This document shows, piece by piece, positions 23,720 to 35,400 of a stretch of DNA of 64,000 bases. Every line of letters begins with the position of its first letter. The first letter of the stretch is position 1. The DNA is from Silene latifolia (Eukaryota; Streptophyta; Magnoliopsida; Caryophyllales; Caryophyllaceae), in assembly GCF_048544455.1 (NCBI RefSeq), contig NC_133532.1, forward strand, positions 19,284,948 through 19,348,947, read 5' to 3'. A program made the position numbers and the translations under genes. A model generated the notes under the pieces. That model did no database searches. It saw nothing but the letters and a program-made list of their open reading frames with translations, and was not told the DNA's origin.

Positions 23720-24544
23720 CACGGTACTATCGATTTAAAACTATATAGTATAATTAATTTGTATAGATTTCTTTAATTACATCGAAGTCCCTTGGTTTCT
23801 GGAATTAATATATAGTATTGATTGATTGATTGATTGATTAGTTATTTTGAGGATCCGAATGTAATTACCTCAATTTTTTTTCATTCAATGTCTTTTAATT
23901 ATGTGAAGTACAACAAGAGTTTCAGGTATGTGAAACACTAGGACGCTTTAGCCTAAGTAAATGAACAATGAACTTTTAGGGAATCAGGGATCCATTGCAA
24001 TCATCCATGTCAGATAATATCCCAAGCAACCATGTCCTATTTTGTTGCTATACTTCCGACTTACTTCCACTTAGCATTTTGCCAAATTGGGGCACCGCGT
24101 CCGATAGGGCGCGGTGCAACAACTAGTGTACAAAAGAATTAGAATACTTGGCTAATCGGAAATCCAAATTTGCCCCCTATTGGTGAATTATTGGAAATAG
24201 AATTCGAGCGTCAAACAATAACTATCGTCTTTCGCAATAAAGATAGAATGTGGGGTGTAATAATCTACGAAAAGATGTACTGAATTTATTAAATTAAATT
24301 TCTCACAAAACTTACATCTATTTCTAACACAAATTCTTATTTGTGACGTATTTAACCCGTTGCAAACTTGTGACGGATATACTCGTCACAAGGGCCAGGA
24401 TGAACTTTTATAATACCCATTTTCACCTAATCAATTAAGAATATATAGAAAACAAAGTAAATGAACGAATTTGTAAGAAAAACATGTATTACATGTCTTA
24501 AGGAAATAATAGAAGATTGGTAATGCATTAACGTATCTATATAT

Positions 24545-24925
24545 TATTATTACACAAAATCTCATTTGTGACGACACGTATCTGTCACTTTAGAGTGACG
24601 GATACCATTTTCTCTTACAAATGCCCCAAATAGAGGAGAGAGGGAAGCACATGAGGGTGCCCCCACCCAGGGGCGAGGCCACATACGGCTACGGTGTAGC
24701 AACCACTACACCAAAAAATTCAGTTAGAATTTCGTGATTTGCTACACCAATATTTACGGTTTTCACACTAATTATCTATACACTTTACCTTGAGTATATA
24801 TTTTGCTACACCAGAATCAAAATCCTGGACTCGCCTCTGCCCCCACCTTGTCCCCCCTATTTGTTTTGTGAGTGGCATTATCCGTCACTTGCTCCGACCC
24901 GTCTTCAGCAAGACTAATTGTTATT
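24545..24925. mobile_element. Foldback MITE split by a hAT MITE
   Basis: The left arm (CATTTGTGACGA, GAGTGACGGATACCATTTT, ACAAATGCCCC) is mirrored on the right (complement of CCCCTATTTGT, GCATTATCCGTCAC, GACCCGTCTTCAGC). This gives an inverted-repeat element of about 200 bases once the nested 172-bp hAT MITE at 24668 is removed. The ends are approximate. GTGACGGAT-type MITEs with TA targets are common in plants. Confidence 0.5.
24668..24839. mobile_element. hAT-type MITE, 172 bp, perfect 8-bp target duplication
   Basis: Ends CAGGGGCGAGGCCA and TGGACTCGCCTCTG are imperfect inverted repeats of the CAG(G)GGCG..CCA style seen in plant hAT elements. Both sides carry CCCCCACC (24660-24667 and 24840-24847), an exact 8-bp duplication. 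It is non-coding. The perfect duplication suggests a fairly recent insertion. Confidence 0.9.
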
Positions 24926-25614
24926 ATTAATGTAAAGTAATTTTTAATTACGCTTTTAACGTTGAGATGTTGGTGCAAAAACTTTACACTTTTTTTCAAT
25001 TTTTTTTTTCCAATTGTTGAACATTATTGACTCACCCCTATAACACAATGACTTCTACGTTTTGTGCTCTCATTGAAAATAATAGTTAGTTCTAAATAAA
25101 TAATAAATAAATGAGAATTAAATATTTATCTCATCTTATAATTTTACTGAAAACAAAAGTTATCTTCACGTATACTGAATAAACATTTGAAATTAGATAA
25201 TTGAAGTGAGTAATAGACAACTCTTTCATATCTTTTAACATATTTCCATATAACCTCTATTATTGAACACGATTAAAAAGTGGAAAACAATTAAAGGAGA
25301 AACGATTTTTCAGAATGCGTTGCCAACGCACGACAAAAATCAGTAGATAATATGGAAGTCTTCCCTCATGCGGATGTTCTAAAACCCCATTTTTTTCAAC
25401 GTCTGCTCCTAAAGTTAATAAAGCATGAGACCCTTACACTTTGACGCAAGAGGCCATTATACTTTATCCATACACCGGAACTAGTAGCCTCCAATCCAAT
25501 TCCAAGTTCCACCAGCCTCCTCAACAAAACAAACTCTCCGTCCTCATGTTTCTCATTTTGATTGATGTCAACAAGCCTTTTAAAACCCTGAATTCTTGAC
25601 TTGATTACACTCCC
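24926..25614 (+). promoter_or_regulatory. Upstream region of the small multi-drug export gene
   Basis: There is no coding sequence between the MITE and the ATG at 25615. 24990-25380 is AT-rich; 25400-25614 is more mixed and probably holds the 5' leader. I could not fix a TATA box or start site. The nearest AT-rich candidates lie around 25100-25280. Confidence 0.3.
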
Positions 25615-27855
25615 ATGGCTTCCAGTATCCCATCTAGCAACCCTCTCAACTTCTCCTTCTTCCAGAAAAGAACTCATTTTAACCCTTCTATCACCTCTCT
25701 TTCCCTCAAACTACCCCATTCCAACTTAACCTCTAACTCCACCCTCCAAAACCCCATTTCCACTCCTTCACATTTTCACATTTGCCCTCACTTTCACTCC
25801 AATCTCCTCCCTCCAAGAGCAACCCAAAAGGGCAATTCAGAGATTTTCAACAATGAGTTCAAAGTTGCAATTATTGAAGAGAAACAACACCAAGCAGTGA
25901 AAACAGTGTTGTGGGTGTTGTTTTGGGCATCAGTTTCTCTAGCTGTTTATGCTTTTTCTAAAGATCCTAAGGCTTCTGCCATTGCTTCTTCAACTTCAGT
26001 TTCCACTGATTCTTCAATTAAAGCATCTAACTTTGGGTTGAAAATTGCTGCTTCTTTGAGGGGGTTAGGGTGGCCTGATGAAGTTGTTGTCCTATCTCTT
26101 GCTACTCTCCCTGTAATCGAGCTTCGTGGGGCGATTCCTGTTGGTTATTGGATGCAACTCAACCCTTTCCTTCTCACTCTTTTATCCATTTTCGGGTCAG
26201 TATTTATTTTTAGTTTGGGAGTAAACTCAAATGGTTTACTTTGAATTCATTTTCTTTCAAATGGAAACAACCTCATTGTGTTGCTAACACAGGGACAAGG
26301 TTGCGTGCATTTGACCCCCTTACCCTGCAAATTTTGGGAGACTGCTGTCTTAGTCGACTCCAAGTTTGCTATGTTGTTGTTGAACAATGCTCTGCATGTA
26401 ATTCTTATGGTATATGATAAGGGTTCTATTTTATACATAATTTAATCATAGTGTTATTAGGTTGTTGCCACTCCTGACTATTTTTGCTACTGATTTGGTA
26501 CTTTTTCTATGTAAATAATGAGCTCCATTGTTAGGTGTCTGACTCAATCTCGGGGCTTATAACATTCCTTACCTTCGAATCAAATGTCTTATCAGGACTC
26601 TAGGGTGAGATTGTACGCTTTTGGAGATCAATCTCAAGTTTAGATCTGTTTTGGTTTATGGAGTTGATGTTAGTATGCTGAAGTGAATTGTTGACTATTT
26701 TGCATTATGAATTAGAAACCAAACATGAAAAGTTGCAGTTAGCTTCCTTCTACTTCCTGTTCCAGGAAACCTCTTTAGCAAATGGATCTTCAGGAATAAA
26801 GATCATCACAATGCCGATCACATTCCGGGAGTGTCTTCAGTAGTTTGAGTAATCTACCATCACATTTCCTTTGGTGATGTTGTAAGAATCTTACACTTCC
26901 TCTTGCCACATTCCAGAGAGTTTTGAGTTTTGTGAAATTTTCTCTGGGATGACCTTTTGACATACTCCTTAAGTCTGTAGTAGTTTACATCCATGTAGGT
27001 CAATAAATTTGAAGAGGGTAAATACAATTGAATGGCTTACTTGATGAAGGCCTTCTTAATTTAGTGGTCAGAGCCATTTATGGTCTCCAAAATTTTGCCA
27101 AATTGATATGTCCTGGTATATTACTGATTGAGTGTTGACTATGTCATTATGTTGAATATATAAACAAATTGATACGGAGTACTATTAATTAATCTATTAT
27201 AGGAATGCCGCCTTGTTCATTTTGCCTTATGTGAATGTGTGAAACCTTTCTGGGTGGGAAGTCGGTTGTGCTCCTTATACACTTGAGTATCGCTAATGGT
27301 ATTACGACACTCCATCCTAAATCTAAGAATCTGAAGCTTTTCCACAAAGTAGCGGAGCCTGACACTCAGAATATTTCTAATTGAGTCAAAATAACATAGG
27401 GAGTAGTCGGAATTATGACCATCTAGTTTCGTTATTCAATTTGCAGGAACATGATTCCAGTTCCATTCATCATACTCTACTTGAAAAAGTTTGCTACTTT
27501 TCTTGCTGGGAAGAGCCACACTGTTTCCAAAGTTTTGGACCTGCTATTTGAGAGGGCGAAGAACAAGGCGGGCCCAATAGAAGAGTTCCAATGGCTTGGT
27601 CTAATGTTGTTTGTGGCTGTCCCCTTCCCGGGGACAGGAGCGTGGACTGGTGCAATCATTGCTTCGGTGCTAGACATGCCCTTCTGGTCTGCACTGTCGG
27701 CAAATTTCTTAGGCGTGGTCCTGGCCGGACTTCTAGTGAATCTTCTGGTAAATCTCGGGCTCAAGTACGCCGTTATAACTGGTGTTATTCTCTTTTTCGT
27801 TTCAACGTTTATGTGGAGTATCCTTCGGAGTCTTAGTAGGTCTTCATCGAAATGA
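25615..27855 (+). CDS. Plastid-targeted putative small multi-drug export protein (PF06695 family)
   Basis: Two exons, 25615-26195 and 27447-27855, join in phase (GG|GTCAGT donor, TTGCAG acceptor) to give 329 residues. Residues 1 to about 70 are rich in Ser, Thr, Pro and Asn with few acidic residues, fitting a chloroplast transit peptide. Then come a membrane segment (VLWVLFWASVSLAVYAF) and two mirrored family signatures, LPVIELRGAIPVGYW and VAVPFPGTGAWTGAII, each leading into hydrophobic helices, about five or six in all. The family is a DedA-like small membrane protein group found in bacteria, archaea and plastids. Transport of drugs is only an inherited name; the substrate is unknown. The start is the first ATG of the frame and places the transit peptide correctly. 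The 1.25-kb intron carries an RTE/SINE tail. The gene looks intact. Location in the plastid envelope or thylakoid is inference. Confidence 0.92.
26258..26375 (+). repeat. SINE/RTE-type 3' segment in the intron
   Basis: It reads GGAAACAACCTCATTGTG, ACAAGGTTGCGTGCAT, CCCCCTTACCCTGC and TTTTGGGAG, then ends near a TTGTTGTTG tail at 26371-26379. This is a diverged member of the plant SINE/RTE tails seen at 5222 and 59676. It is non-coding and lies in the only intron of the small multi-drug export gene. Confidence 0.6.
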
Positions 27856-28569
27856 TCTGTCATTTGTAATCAATTTGCTCTCTTTCATTCTACCTTGTCA
27901 ATGTGTCTTGAGATTCTAGATGAATAAGAAACAAGCTAACTTATTTTGTGGCCTCTGATTCCAGACCGTCATTCTTAATTTCTTGCTAGCTTGAGACTAG
28001 TTTATGATGTGGATGACCGTTATGTTGCGGAAGATGTATGTCGTAGCATTTGGAAATATCATACTCGCATTGAATTTACATTTTTTTTTTTTCGGAAATT
28101 GCACGCGGTGCCCTTGGGGTTTGACATTCTACCCGAAATACCCAATTTTTTGATCTGGGAGCTTTAAAATGCCATAACTCGTGTTTACGAGTTTAGAAAG
28201 AACAATTTTTTTTTTCAAATTGATCATCTTTCCGAGAACTACGATTTGGAAAAAAAATTGTCATATTTGGATCCCGTGGCTAGGAGGTTTTGGATGTCAG
28301 CGCGCCTAGGCGCAAGGCGCACTGAGGTGCCAACTCGCATCCGACACTTCGAACGGTCAATTTGAGAAAAAAACATCGTCACTTTCCGGCATCGGGTGCA
28401 TTTTTTTTTGCTTTCCCAAATTGTTCTATAACACACTTTGATATCCAAAACTTTGGAGAGATAGTCTCTTGCTAATTTATTGAGAGACCGCTTTTGTTGT
28501 ACCATTTGTTTACTTTTTCGTACCCCTTTTATCATTGATTGTGGTTCAAAATGTCTCCTAAATTTGGTA

Positions 28570-28827
28570 CTCCTTCCATTAAATTTCAAACACACCATTT
28601 CTCTTTTACACGTTTGTCAATGCACAAATTAGAACGTAAATATCTTGAATTTTACATTGTAAAAAAATATAAAAGCTTGATATTCTTATTGTACTTATAA
28701 AAACGAATCCGACAAGATCCCATATGAATATTTTTATGTTATACATTGCCTAGAATTTTGAAGATTCTCTCTATTAGTGAATAGTGTCAAAAAATGAAAT
28801 GATGTGTTTGGTTTTGAATGGAGGGAG
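28570..28827. mobile_element. Stowaway MITE, 258 bp
   Basis: Inverted ends CTCCTTCCATT..CAAACACACCATTTC and GAAATGATGTGTTTGG..AATGGAGGGAG are flanked by TA at 28568-28569 and 28828-28829. Terminal similarity is about 35 bases with mismatches. It is non-coding. Confidence 0.87.
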
Positions 28828-29220
28828 TATATGTTTTCATAATTATTGTGCCTATTTTATTATACTTGTTAAATCACGTGCACCAATTTACTCAATCTTG
28901 CGCATTTTTCCGCCTTATTCCGACTTTACCCCTCTCGCTTTTCACACACAATTAGAGAGCACAATAATAAAAAGCAAAGAAATCTCAAAAGAAAAAAAGC
29001 GCGGATTTGGTCCCACCCTCCCTACCACCCGTCATAAACTGACCGACAACGGGGGGAGGGGGGGGGGGGAGTTGGCTCGTCGGCTGACGGAGGGTAATGC
29101 ACGGTGGTCTACTGGTCTGGGATTGTGAGGAGGACATTTTCCAACAATTGATATGGTGATTCTTATGAATGTTGATTGCTAAAATGCAAGTAGTACTTCA
29201 ATTGGCATTAAAAGTTGTAA

Positions 29221-29540
29221 GAACATCTCCAATTGTTCTCTTTAAGGACCTGCTTGCCATTTTTGCAAAATGATAAGCATGTAGCTTATCATTAGAGATG
29301 AAAAAAATGAGATGTAGTTTGCAAGTATGGTAGCTCTACCAAGCTACATGCTTGCTTTGAAAATAAAATAAAATGTAAATTCTCATTGGATAAAAGCAAG
29401 AATGTGGAACTCATACAAGTTACAAGATGTTGTAGTTCGTCATTGGAGCAATACGTAGCTGAAAAGCAAGGTAACTTAAAAAATCGATGTGGCAAACCAA
29501 GCTACAGTATATTGTTGTTGTCCGATGGAGATGCTCTAAA
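29221..29540. repeat. Possible MITE with ACATCTCCAA-type ends
   Basis: Left AAGAACATCTCCAATTGTTC and right CCGATGGAGATGCTCTA form imperfect inverted ends about 315 bases apart, a form common to plant hAT/PIF MITEs (AGAGCATCTCCA). The interior is partly self-complementary (AAGCATGTAGCTTATCATT / AGCTACATGCTTGCTTT). No clear target duplication was found. Confidence 0.45.
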
Positions 29541-30969
29541 TAGGCTGAAAGTTTATAGTCAATTCAAATATTGTTCTGCATCGAAAAACCCTAATTGTAA
29601 AATTCATATTTAAAAAAAAAAATATATTCATTTAATCGATTGAAAGACATGAATTGTTGATAAAATGACGAAATTACTTCTGATATATGTGAATCTAGAT
29701 CCATAATTGACGAACTATAAAGAATGGGTGAAATGTTAGAGTGTGAGAAGGTGGAGAACTTTTTTTATTTTGTTTTAAAGATGGAGGGTAGGATTGGAAT
29801 ATTAAGGGTAAAGTGCGCGAGATTTAGTAAACTGGTGCGTGGGATTTAGCAAATACGATTATATATTGTAACCATATTTAATAGTACCTCATTTTATAGT
29901 ATTCGTACTCATTTTATTGTTTTTTATGCCATTTTCAATCAATTTGTAATTGGTCTCTTAATAAGTTTATTGAGAGGCCGTCTCTCAAGAGACATTAGTG
30001 TCGTCGTGTGTAGGGGTGTGGGAAAAAATTGCAATAATGGAATGGGAAAAACCGAAAAACTATATCTTTTTTCGGTTTGGTTTTCCGAACTATTCGGACC
30101 AAGTTGTCCGGTGAAGCAAGCCGCTATCTTTGAGGTTGGGAATTTTTCAAAAAGGTTAATCAAATCGTTTTACTAAAAATTAAAGAAAAAAAAGTATTCA
30201 ATATAGTACAAAAATCTCTCTTTCGTGTCATTTTCCAAATTCATCTATTACAAGACTAACATATCACCTAAATCAACTTATAATAATAATAATACTAACT
30301 AATAGCACCGCTTTGGCGAGCATTGACGGGTCGTGATTTGTCCAAAATCGAAGATTGTTCGGCCTCTTTTATAAAAAATCCTATCATCCGGCTTACTTAT
30401 CGGTTTATAGCAAGAACTCTACTTGCTTGCCGCGGCCCCTCAACTGTAAATGAGCTTGACTTCACCTTCATGGAATCCTAGTTGAAGATACAAGGAAAGA
30501 GTGGTTATCATTTCAATGCCCCATTGGTACTCCTTGAAAGGTGGGCGCATTACTCATTCATAATACTCTCCAAAGGTTGAAAATCTGATCTATGTTAATT
30601 CGACACTTCACTTTGTCTTCATGTCAACATAAGCACCACTTCGACACTTAATTTTAGGCGGAAACTTTTTCAAATATAGCCGCGTATAGTTAACTTATTT
30701 AGCAATGCAGTTAAATGGTTATCTCAGGAAGAGTATGGTTATTCTTCTTGTTTGTTAAAAAAACTCTAGACTCATAACTCTAATCTAAGTTTGAAATTCG
30801 TTAGCATTAAAATCGTCCTTGTGACTTATTTTACGAGAGAGAAAATGTAGGATATATCACAAAATAACAAAGATTTCAGAGATTACTCCTGCAGTAGACT
30901 GAAAGACAGTTACGACCAAATGCTAAATATGGTTCCGATGTATATTTCATAATGCACATGTATCTCTAA

Positions 30970-31255
30970 GGGTCTGTTTGGATAGGAGGATTTGGAGGGA
31001 AAGAGAGGGGAGGGAAAAGAAGGGATGATAAATCATTTGTTTGGTTAGCAAAATGGAGGTGGAGGAATTTTGAGGGGAGGGAAAATGAATCCCTCCATTT
31101 CCCCCTCCAAGCCAAATTATTTTCTCTCCAACAAAGGCAAGATTTGGAGGGAAAATAACCTCCTCCATTCTCCCTCCCCTTCCCTTCCATCCCTTTCTCT
31201 TCCCTCCTTCTCCCTCCCCTCCCTTTCTCTCCACTTTTGCTATCCAAACACACCC
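30970..31255. mobile_element. Tourist-like (PIF/Harbinger) MITE, 286 bp
   Basis: Ends GGGTCTGTTTGGATAG and CTATCCAAACACACCC are flanked by TAA on both sides (30967-30969, 31256-31258), the PIF/Harbinger target. The left half is GGAGGGA-rich and the right half its CT-rich complement, so the whole element folds on itself. Several apparent open frames across it are by-products of this composition. Confidence 0.88.
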
Positions 31256-32447
31256 TAAGAGTAAATTCCGTCGCTCTCAGGAATGTATGTTCAATGGATT
31301 TAAGAAAAGAAATGTATCTTGTGTGTGCATTCCTCACTAGTCACTAGCTCTGGCTAGGACATTCCAACGTACCAGATACCTGTTCTAAATGCTGTCTAAA
31401 TTCATCCGTTTGCTCACTGAAGGGGATTCCATCAGCTCTGAAAGGGAAATCCGTCATCCTCCTACTTATAATAGCTCAGCAGAGGTCTAACTCGACTAAA
31501 GAGGATCAAAAGGAGCTTGGTTAGCGCTCAACACGTGCCCTGAACTGCTGAACAGACCTTTGGTTTAAAGTGAAACACAACAAAGTCTTCCTTGGTTCAG
31601 CCTTTTGGACAGGCATTTTCACTGATGGAAGGGTTTGCAAGGGCTTCTTTCTTACTCGAAACCCAACCATCTCGTCTTCCTGTCTCTGCGCGACTGCGCA
31701 GTACCCTTTCCAGTATTATTGAATCTAGTATTTCATGAACAGAGCTATGCGAAGAACTTGTAACGTTGGAGGCTTTTAGGATTTTAGGATTAGGAACATG
31801 ACGATATTTCGAATCTGACTATTGGAAGATAGGGATACCAAATTCAGTACATTGGCTTGCTTCAGTGAAAAAATTATAAGTACTCAATATGATTTTTCGA
31901 GTATGAGTTAATACCGCATCTAAAGTAGGTTACTGTGGCATCAAAATGCGGACACAGCAACCGTTGTCAGTATCCAACGCATCAACTAACCTTTGCTTCA
32001 AAACCAATAATATTAAGAGGATTCGACAAGAATTTCAACAAAGCCTTTGCTATAATGCTAAAAGATGTAGAGAATTCGACAAGGAAATTCGACCAGAACA
32101 AAAATACTATGAGAAGTGGATCAGATGTACTAAAAACACTGGATGGACTAAATACAACAGGACGACTATATATTTGCCTTAGGCACCACGAACATAAATC
32201 AACATAAACATCAATTGCCGGCTCTACATATTCTCATTATCAAACACTAGCTGCATTGTTCATGTCTAGACCACCTCCATTGACCACACTTGAATGCCAT
32301 AAATAGTAACAGAAGCCTGCGGTCAGGGCCACGGTATCTATTGCTGATCCCGGCTTACCACCTGGACATTTATTTCTCAGACTTGTCTGAAATTTCAGGA
32401 TTATATTACTAAATATGAATTAAGGATATGTAATTTGAATATAACTA

Positions 32448-35400
32448 TTATTTCCAGAGTTTAACAGAGCCATCATGTCCTGCTGAAGCAACCATTCCAG
32501 TGGAAGACGCTGCCAACGCTGATACAATGTTCTCATGCGCTCGAATTGACATGCTCCGGTTTTCAGCCATGTTCCATAACTCCAAATTCTGATCAAGTTG
32601 AAATTACCAAACTTTTTATTCATGGATAAATTATTGATGCTTTTTTTACTAGAAACCGAATAAATTCATCCATTCATCAATTTCTAGTTTCAGAGACAAT
32701 GCCAATCTCACATGTGCTGCAAGTAGAAAGCTTGGACTGAATGTCCTATCCAAATCTGACTATTGTACCGGATATCCATATTCGAAAATCCAACTTTTCA
32801 CTGTCCGATCCAAGCCACTTCGGAAATTCTATTTTAAATTCTATTTTTTTCAGATAGGATACAAATGGATTACCAGCTCGAATCAGATAATCAGATATAG
32901 GATAAAGAAAAGCTATATTAATTTGTTCAACACTAAATAAAGAAAACCATTTTGGGATCAAGGCCCTCATGTTCTGGTGCTTTTTTTGGGTATTCTTTCA
33001 TTACCAATCATGTCGAATTATTATGTTAATCAACCATCCGGGCATCCATGTAACATTGATTTTCCTCCTGAAGGGTATTGGTATTACAACTTAATGACTT
33101 ATATTCCTTTGTTTCATACATTTACACATATAAATTATAAATGACTTCAACAAGCAAATTCTTAGTTATTTAATATTTTCCCCCATTCTCTTTGTTTGAT
33201 GAAGGGTAAAATGAAGGGGGAAAAAATTGAAAACAAAAAATATAAATCCTTCCAACTGTCCCAAGTGTAGCCTATTGTCCTTCAAAAAATGCCAATCATT
33301 CCCTTCTCCACCCATTTTTCCTAAGCAACAAAGAAAGCCTGGAACTCTATTTTCTAGTGATAACTTTTTACATTGAAGCAAATAATATTCCGTGGGAATA
33401 TTTCCTCCGAATCTAACAGAGCCTTAGGGATAGGACCTATTCAAATCTAAATACAGATAGATCATCGATTAGCAAGGGTATTTTCTCAATACATCACTGA
33501 TTAGGAAGGGTATTTTCAGGCATACCATGTGTATACAACAGAAACGATAACTCGCATTCCATTCATTGGACACACAAAAAGCCATTGTTGAAGGTTTCAC
33601 TGAATTATGATTTTATAAGATCTTTCAAGGAGGAAGGAAAAAAAAGCAACTTACCCGTGTCCCTCCGACAACCAATAGGGTTGAGTAACTAGGATGAAAG
33701 ACGCATGAATTGAACTGATTCCCACTCAACTCATGAACGCAGTCTCCTGATGTCAAGGACCAAACTTTTACACAATCTTGACTAACTGACGCCAGAAGTT
33801 CTCCACTTGCATCCCAGCAAAGATAGTTTACAACATCAGTATGTGCCTATTTTCAAACATTAACCATGTGGACAGGTTAGGTCTAGCAAAGGTGTTAGCT
33901 TGGCCAACAAATGACAAGTAAACTCAAACTAACCTGGAAGGAATGCATCAGTCTGTCTGATTCGATATCAAAGATGGACACAACTTTGTCTGACGCAGCT
34001 GCAAGAAGCTGTCCTACTCTGGGTTGAAATCTCACTAATGCAGTACCACCCTGATATGTCCAACTATAAGTATCTCAAACCACTGCAAAAACATTCTCAA
34101 AGCCAAAGATATGGAGTACTAACCTTAGACACACGAACACAGGAAAATGGACTCATGGCCCAATAGTGGATTTCATTGTTACTGTCACAAAAACAGAAAA
34201 GGTCGTTCTTTTTAGGGTGGAAATCCAGAGACATCACATGAGCACCTCGCCCAGGGTAGGCATTCAAACAATAGCTCGGCTGCATGAAGACGACAAAAAA
34301 TGTCAACTAGGTATTGAAGTTCAAGCAAATTATCAGAAAAGAGCTAAGTGTAACTTGAAAACCAACATTAGATGCATCCCATAGCCGCACAGATCCATCA
34401 AATGAAGCAGTAGCCAAATGGGTTGAATTTGGCCTGAAACGAACATCTGTAATTACAGATTTGTGCTCCTCCGGAGTACTCTCTGTTGCCAGGGTATCCA
34501 TGTTCCAGAGGACAGCCTAAGCAACAAAAGGATATAACAGAAATTACATTGTTATTGCAAACATATATAAACCATTGGGTGTGCCATGTTCCCTGACTAC
34601 CAACGTTATCATTGGGCGTGCAGAGATATTAGTGACAGAAAAAGTTGAGTAAAAAGTATCACACCTTCTTGTCGTGGCCGGCACTAGCTACAAACTTCCC
34701 ATCTGATGAAAAATGACAGCTTGTCACAGTGTTCCTTGTACGTATACAGCCCACTTCAGCAAATGAAAAGGCTGAAAAAAAAAATAGTTTATACATGAAG
34801 TTCAAAATTTCAAAACCATTGCAAGGAATGCATTATTTACTATACAATCCACATACCTTTGGGGGCCTCCTTTGGTTCAGCTGGACTTTGTTTAAGTGTC
34901 GCATAAAGATCTCTTCCATCCCCTGCATCATGTGACAAGAATGATTCGACATTATCTTCAAGGGCTACATCTCCAAAATGCTCTATATCGTCCTGAACCA
35001 AAAGAAAAATTTCAGTCGACATGCAGAGATTATATAAGTCAAACGCAGCACCTACAGGTAAGGTATTCATTTAAGAAGATACCAGCTGATTTGAAGAAGA
35101 AGCCAATCCTCCAGTCCCTTCGGCGCCATACATCATTAAACTCTTAGGCATGCTGTTGGCCTGCTGGAGGCTGTTGGCTGTCCCACTGCCATCACCAGGT
35201 GTATGCGTTGAAGGGGGAGAATTAGGTGAAGGACCTACTGTATTGCCTGTGCCGGTACTATTTGCCGGTCCAGATGAAGAGTGTTGTTTCCTTTTTCTAT
35301 TCTGTTGCATAAAAATAATATTAAAAAGACTTGGAGCAAAATAGCTCTTTCATTCCATGTCATTTGCAAATTAAATGAAAAAGTCCACTTGTTAAAGTAT

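Larger units (their letters stand above)
12641..24126 (+). mobile_element. Candidate large gene-capturing Helitron, about 11.5 kb
   Basis: The right end is good: hairpin GCACCGCG..CGCGGTGC at 24092-24117, then CAACAA and CTAG at 24123-24126 before T. The left end is a proposal: TCTATTATATATATACCCCC at 12641 resembles plant Helitron starts, but the base before it is C rather than the usual A. Between them lie pieces of at least four host genes, all on the + strand with intron-exon borders kept and several inactivating changes. A solo LTR (22379-23719) and an opposite Helitron end (21675) are nested near the right side. Transposition of a gene mosaic in one orientation is the known habit of plant Helitrons. 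An alternative is several separate insertions. Confidence 0.45.
27856..32447. other. Intergenic region between the + strand export gene and the - strand LUH gene
   Basis: 27856 to about 27960 should be 3' UTR of the export gene. No further gene is recognised. 28095-28410 starts with AATTGCACGCGGTGCCC, a MULE-like terminal motif, but no second end was found. 29041-29072 is an unusually G-rich run (GGGGGGAGG repeated). 31.3-32.4 kb has moderate GC and many short frames but no family match; part of it is probably the LUH 3' UTR and downstream DNA. MITEs are listed separately. Confidence 0.45.

Noticed and set aside
27477-27863. 128-codon minus-strand frame
   Set aside because: It mirrors the second exon of the small multi-drug export gene, whose + frame has clear family signatures.
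30947-31337. Glycine/arginine-rich minus-strand frames
   Set aside because: These are produced by the purine-rich arm of the Tourist-like MITE.
31935-32207. 90-codon + frame near the LUH 3' end
   Set aside because: No family resemblance and no splice context; probably random in downstream DNA.
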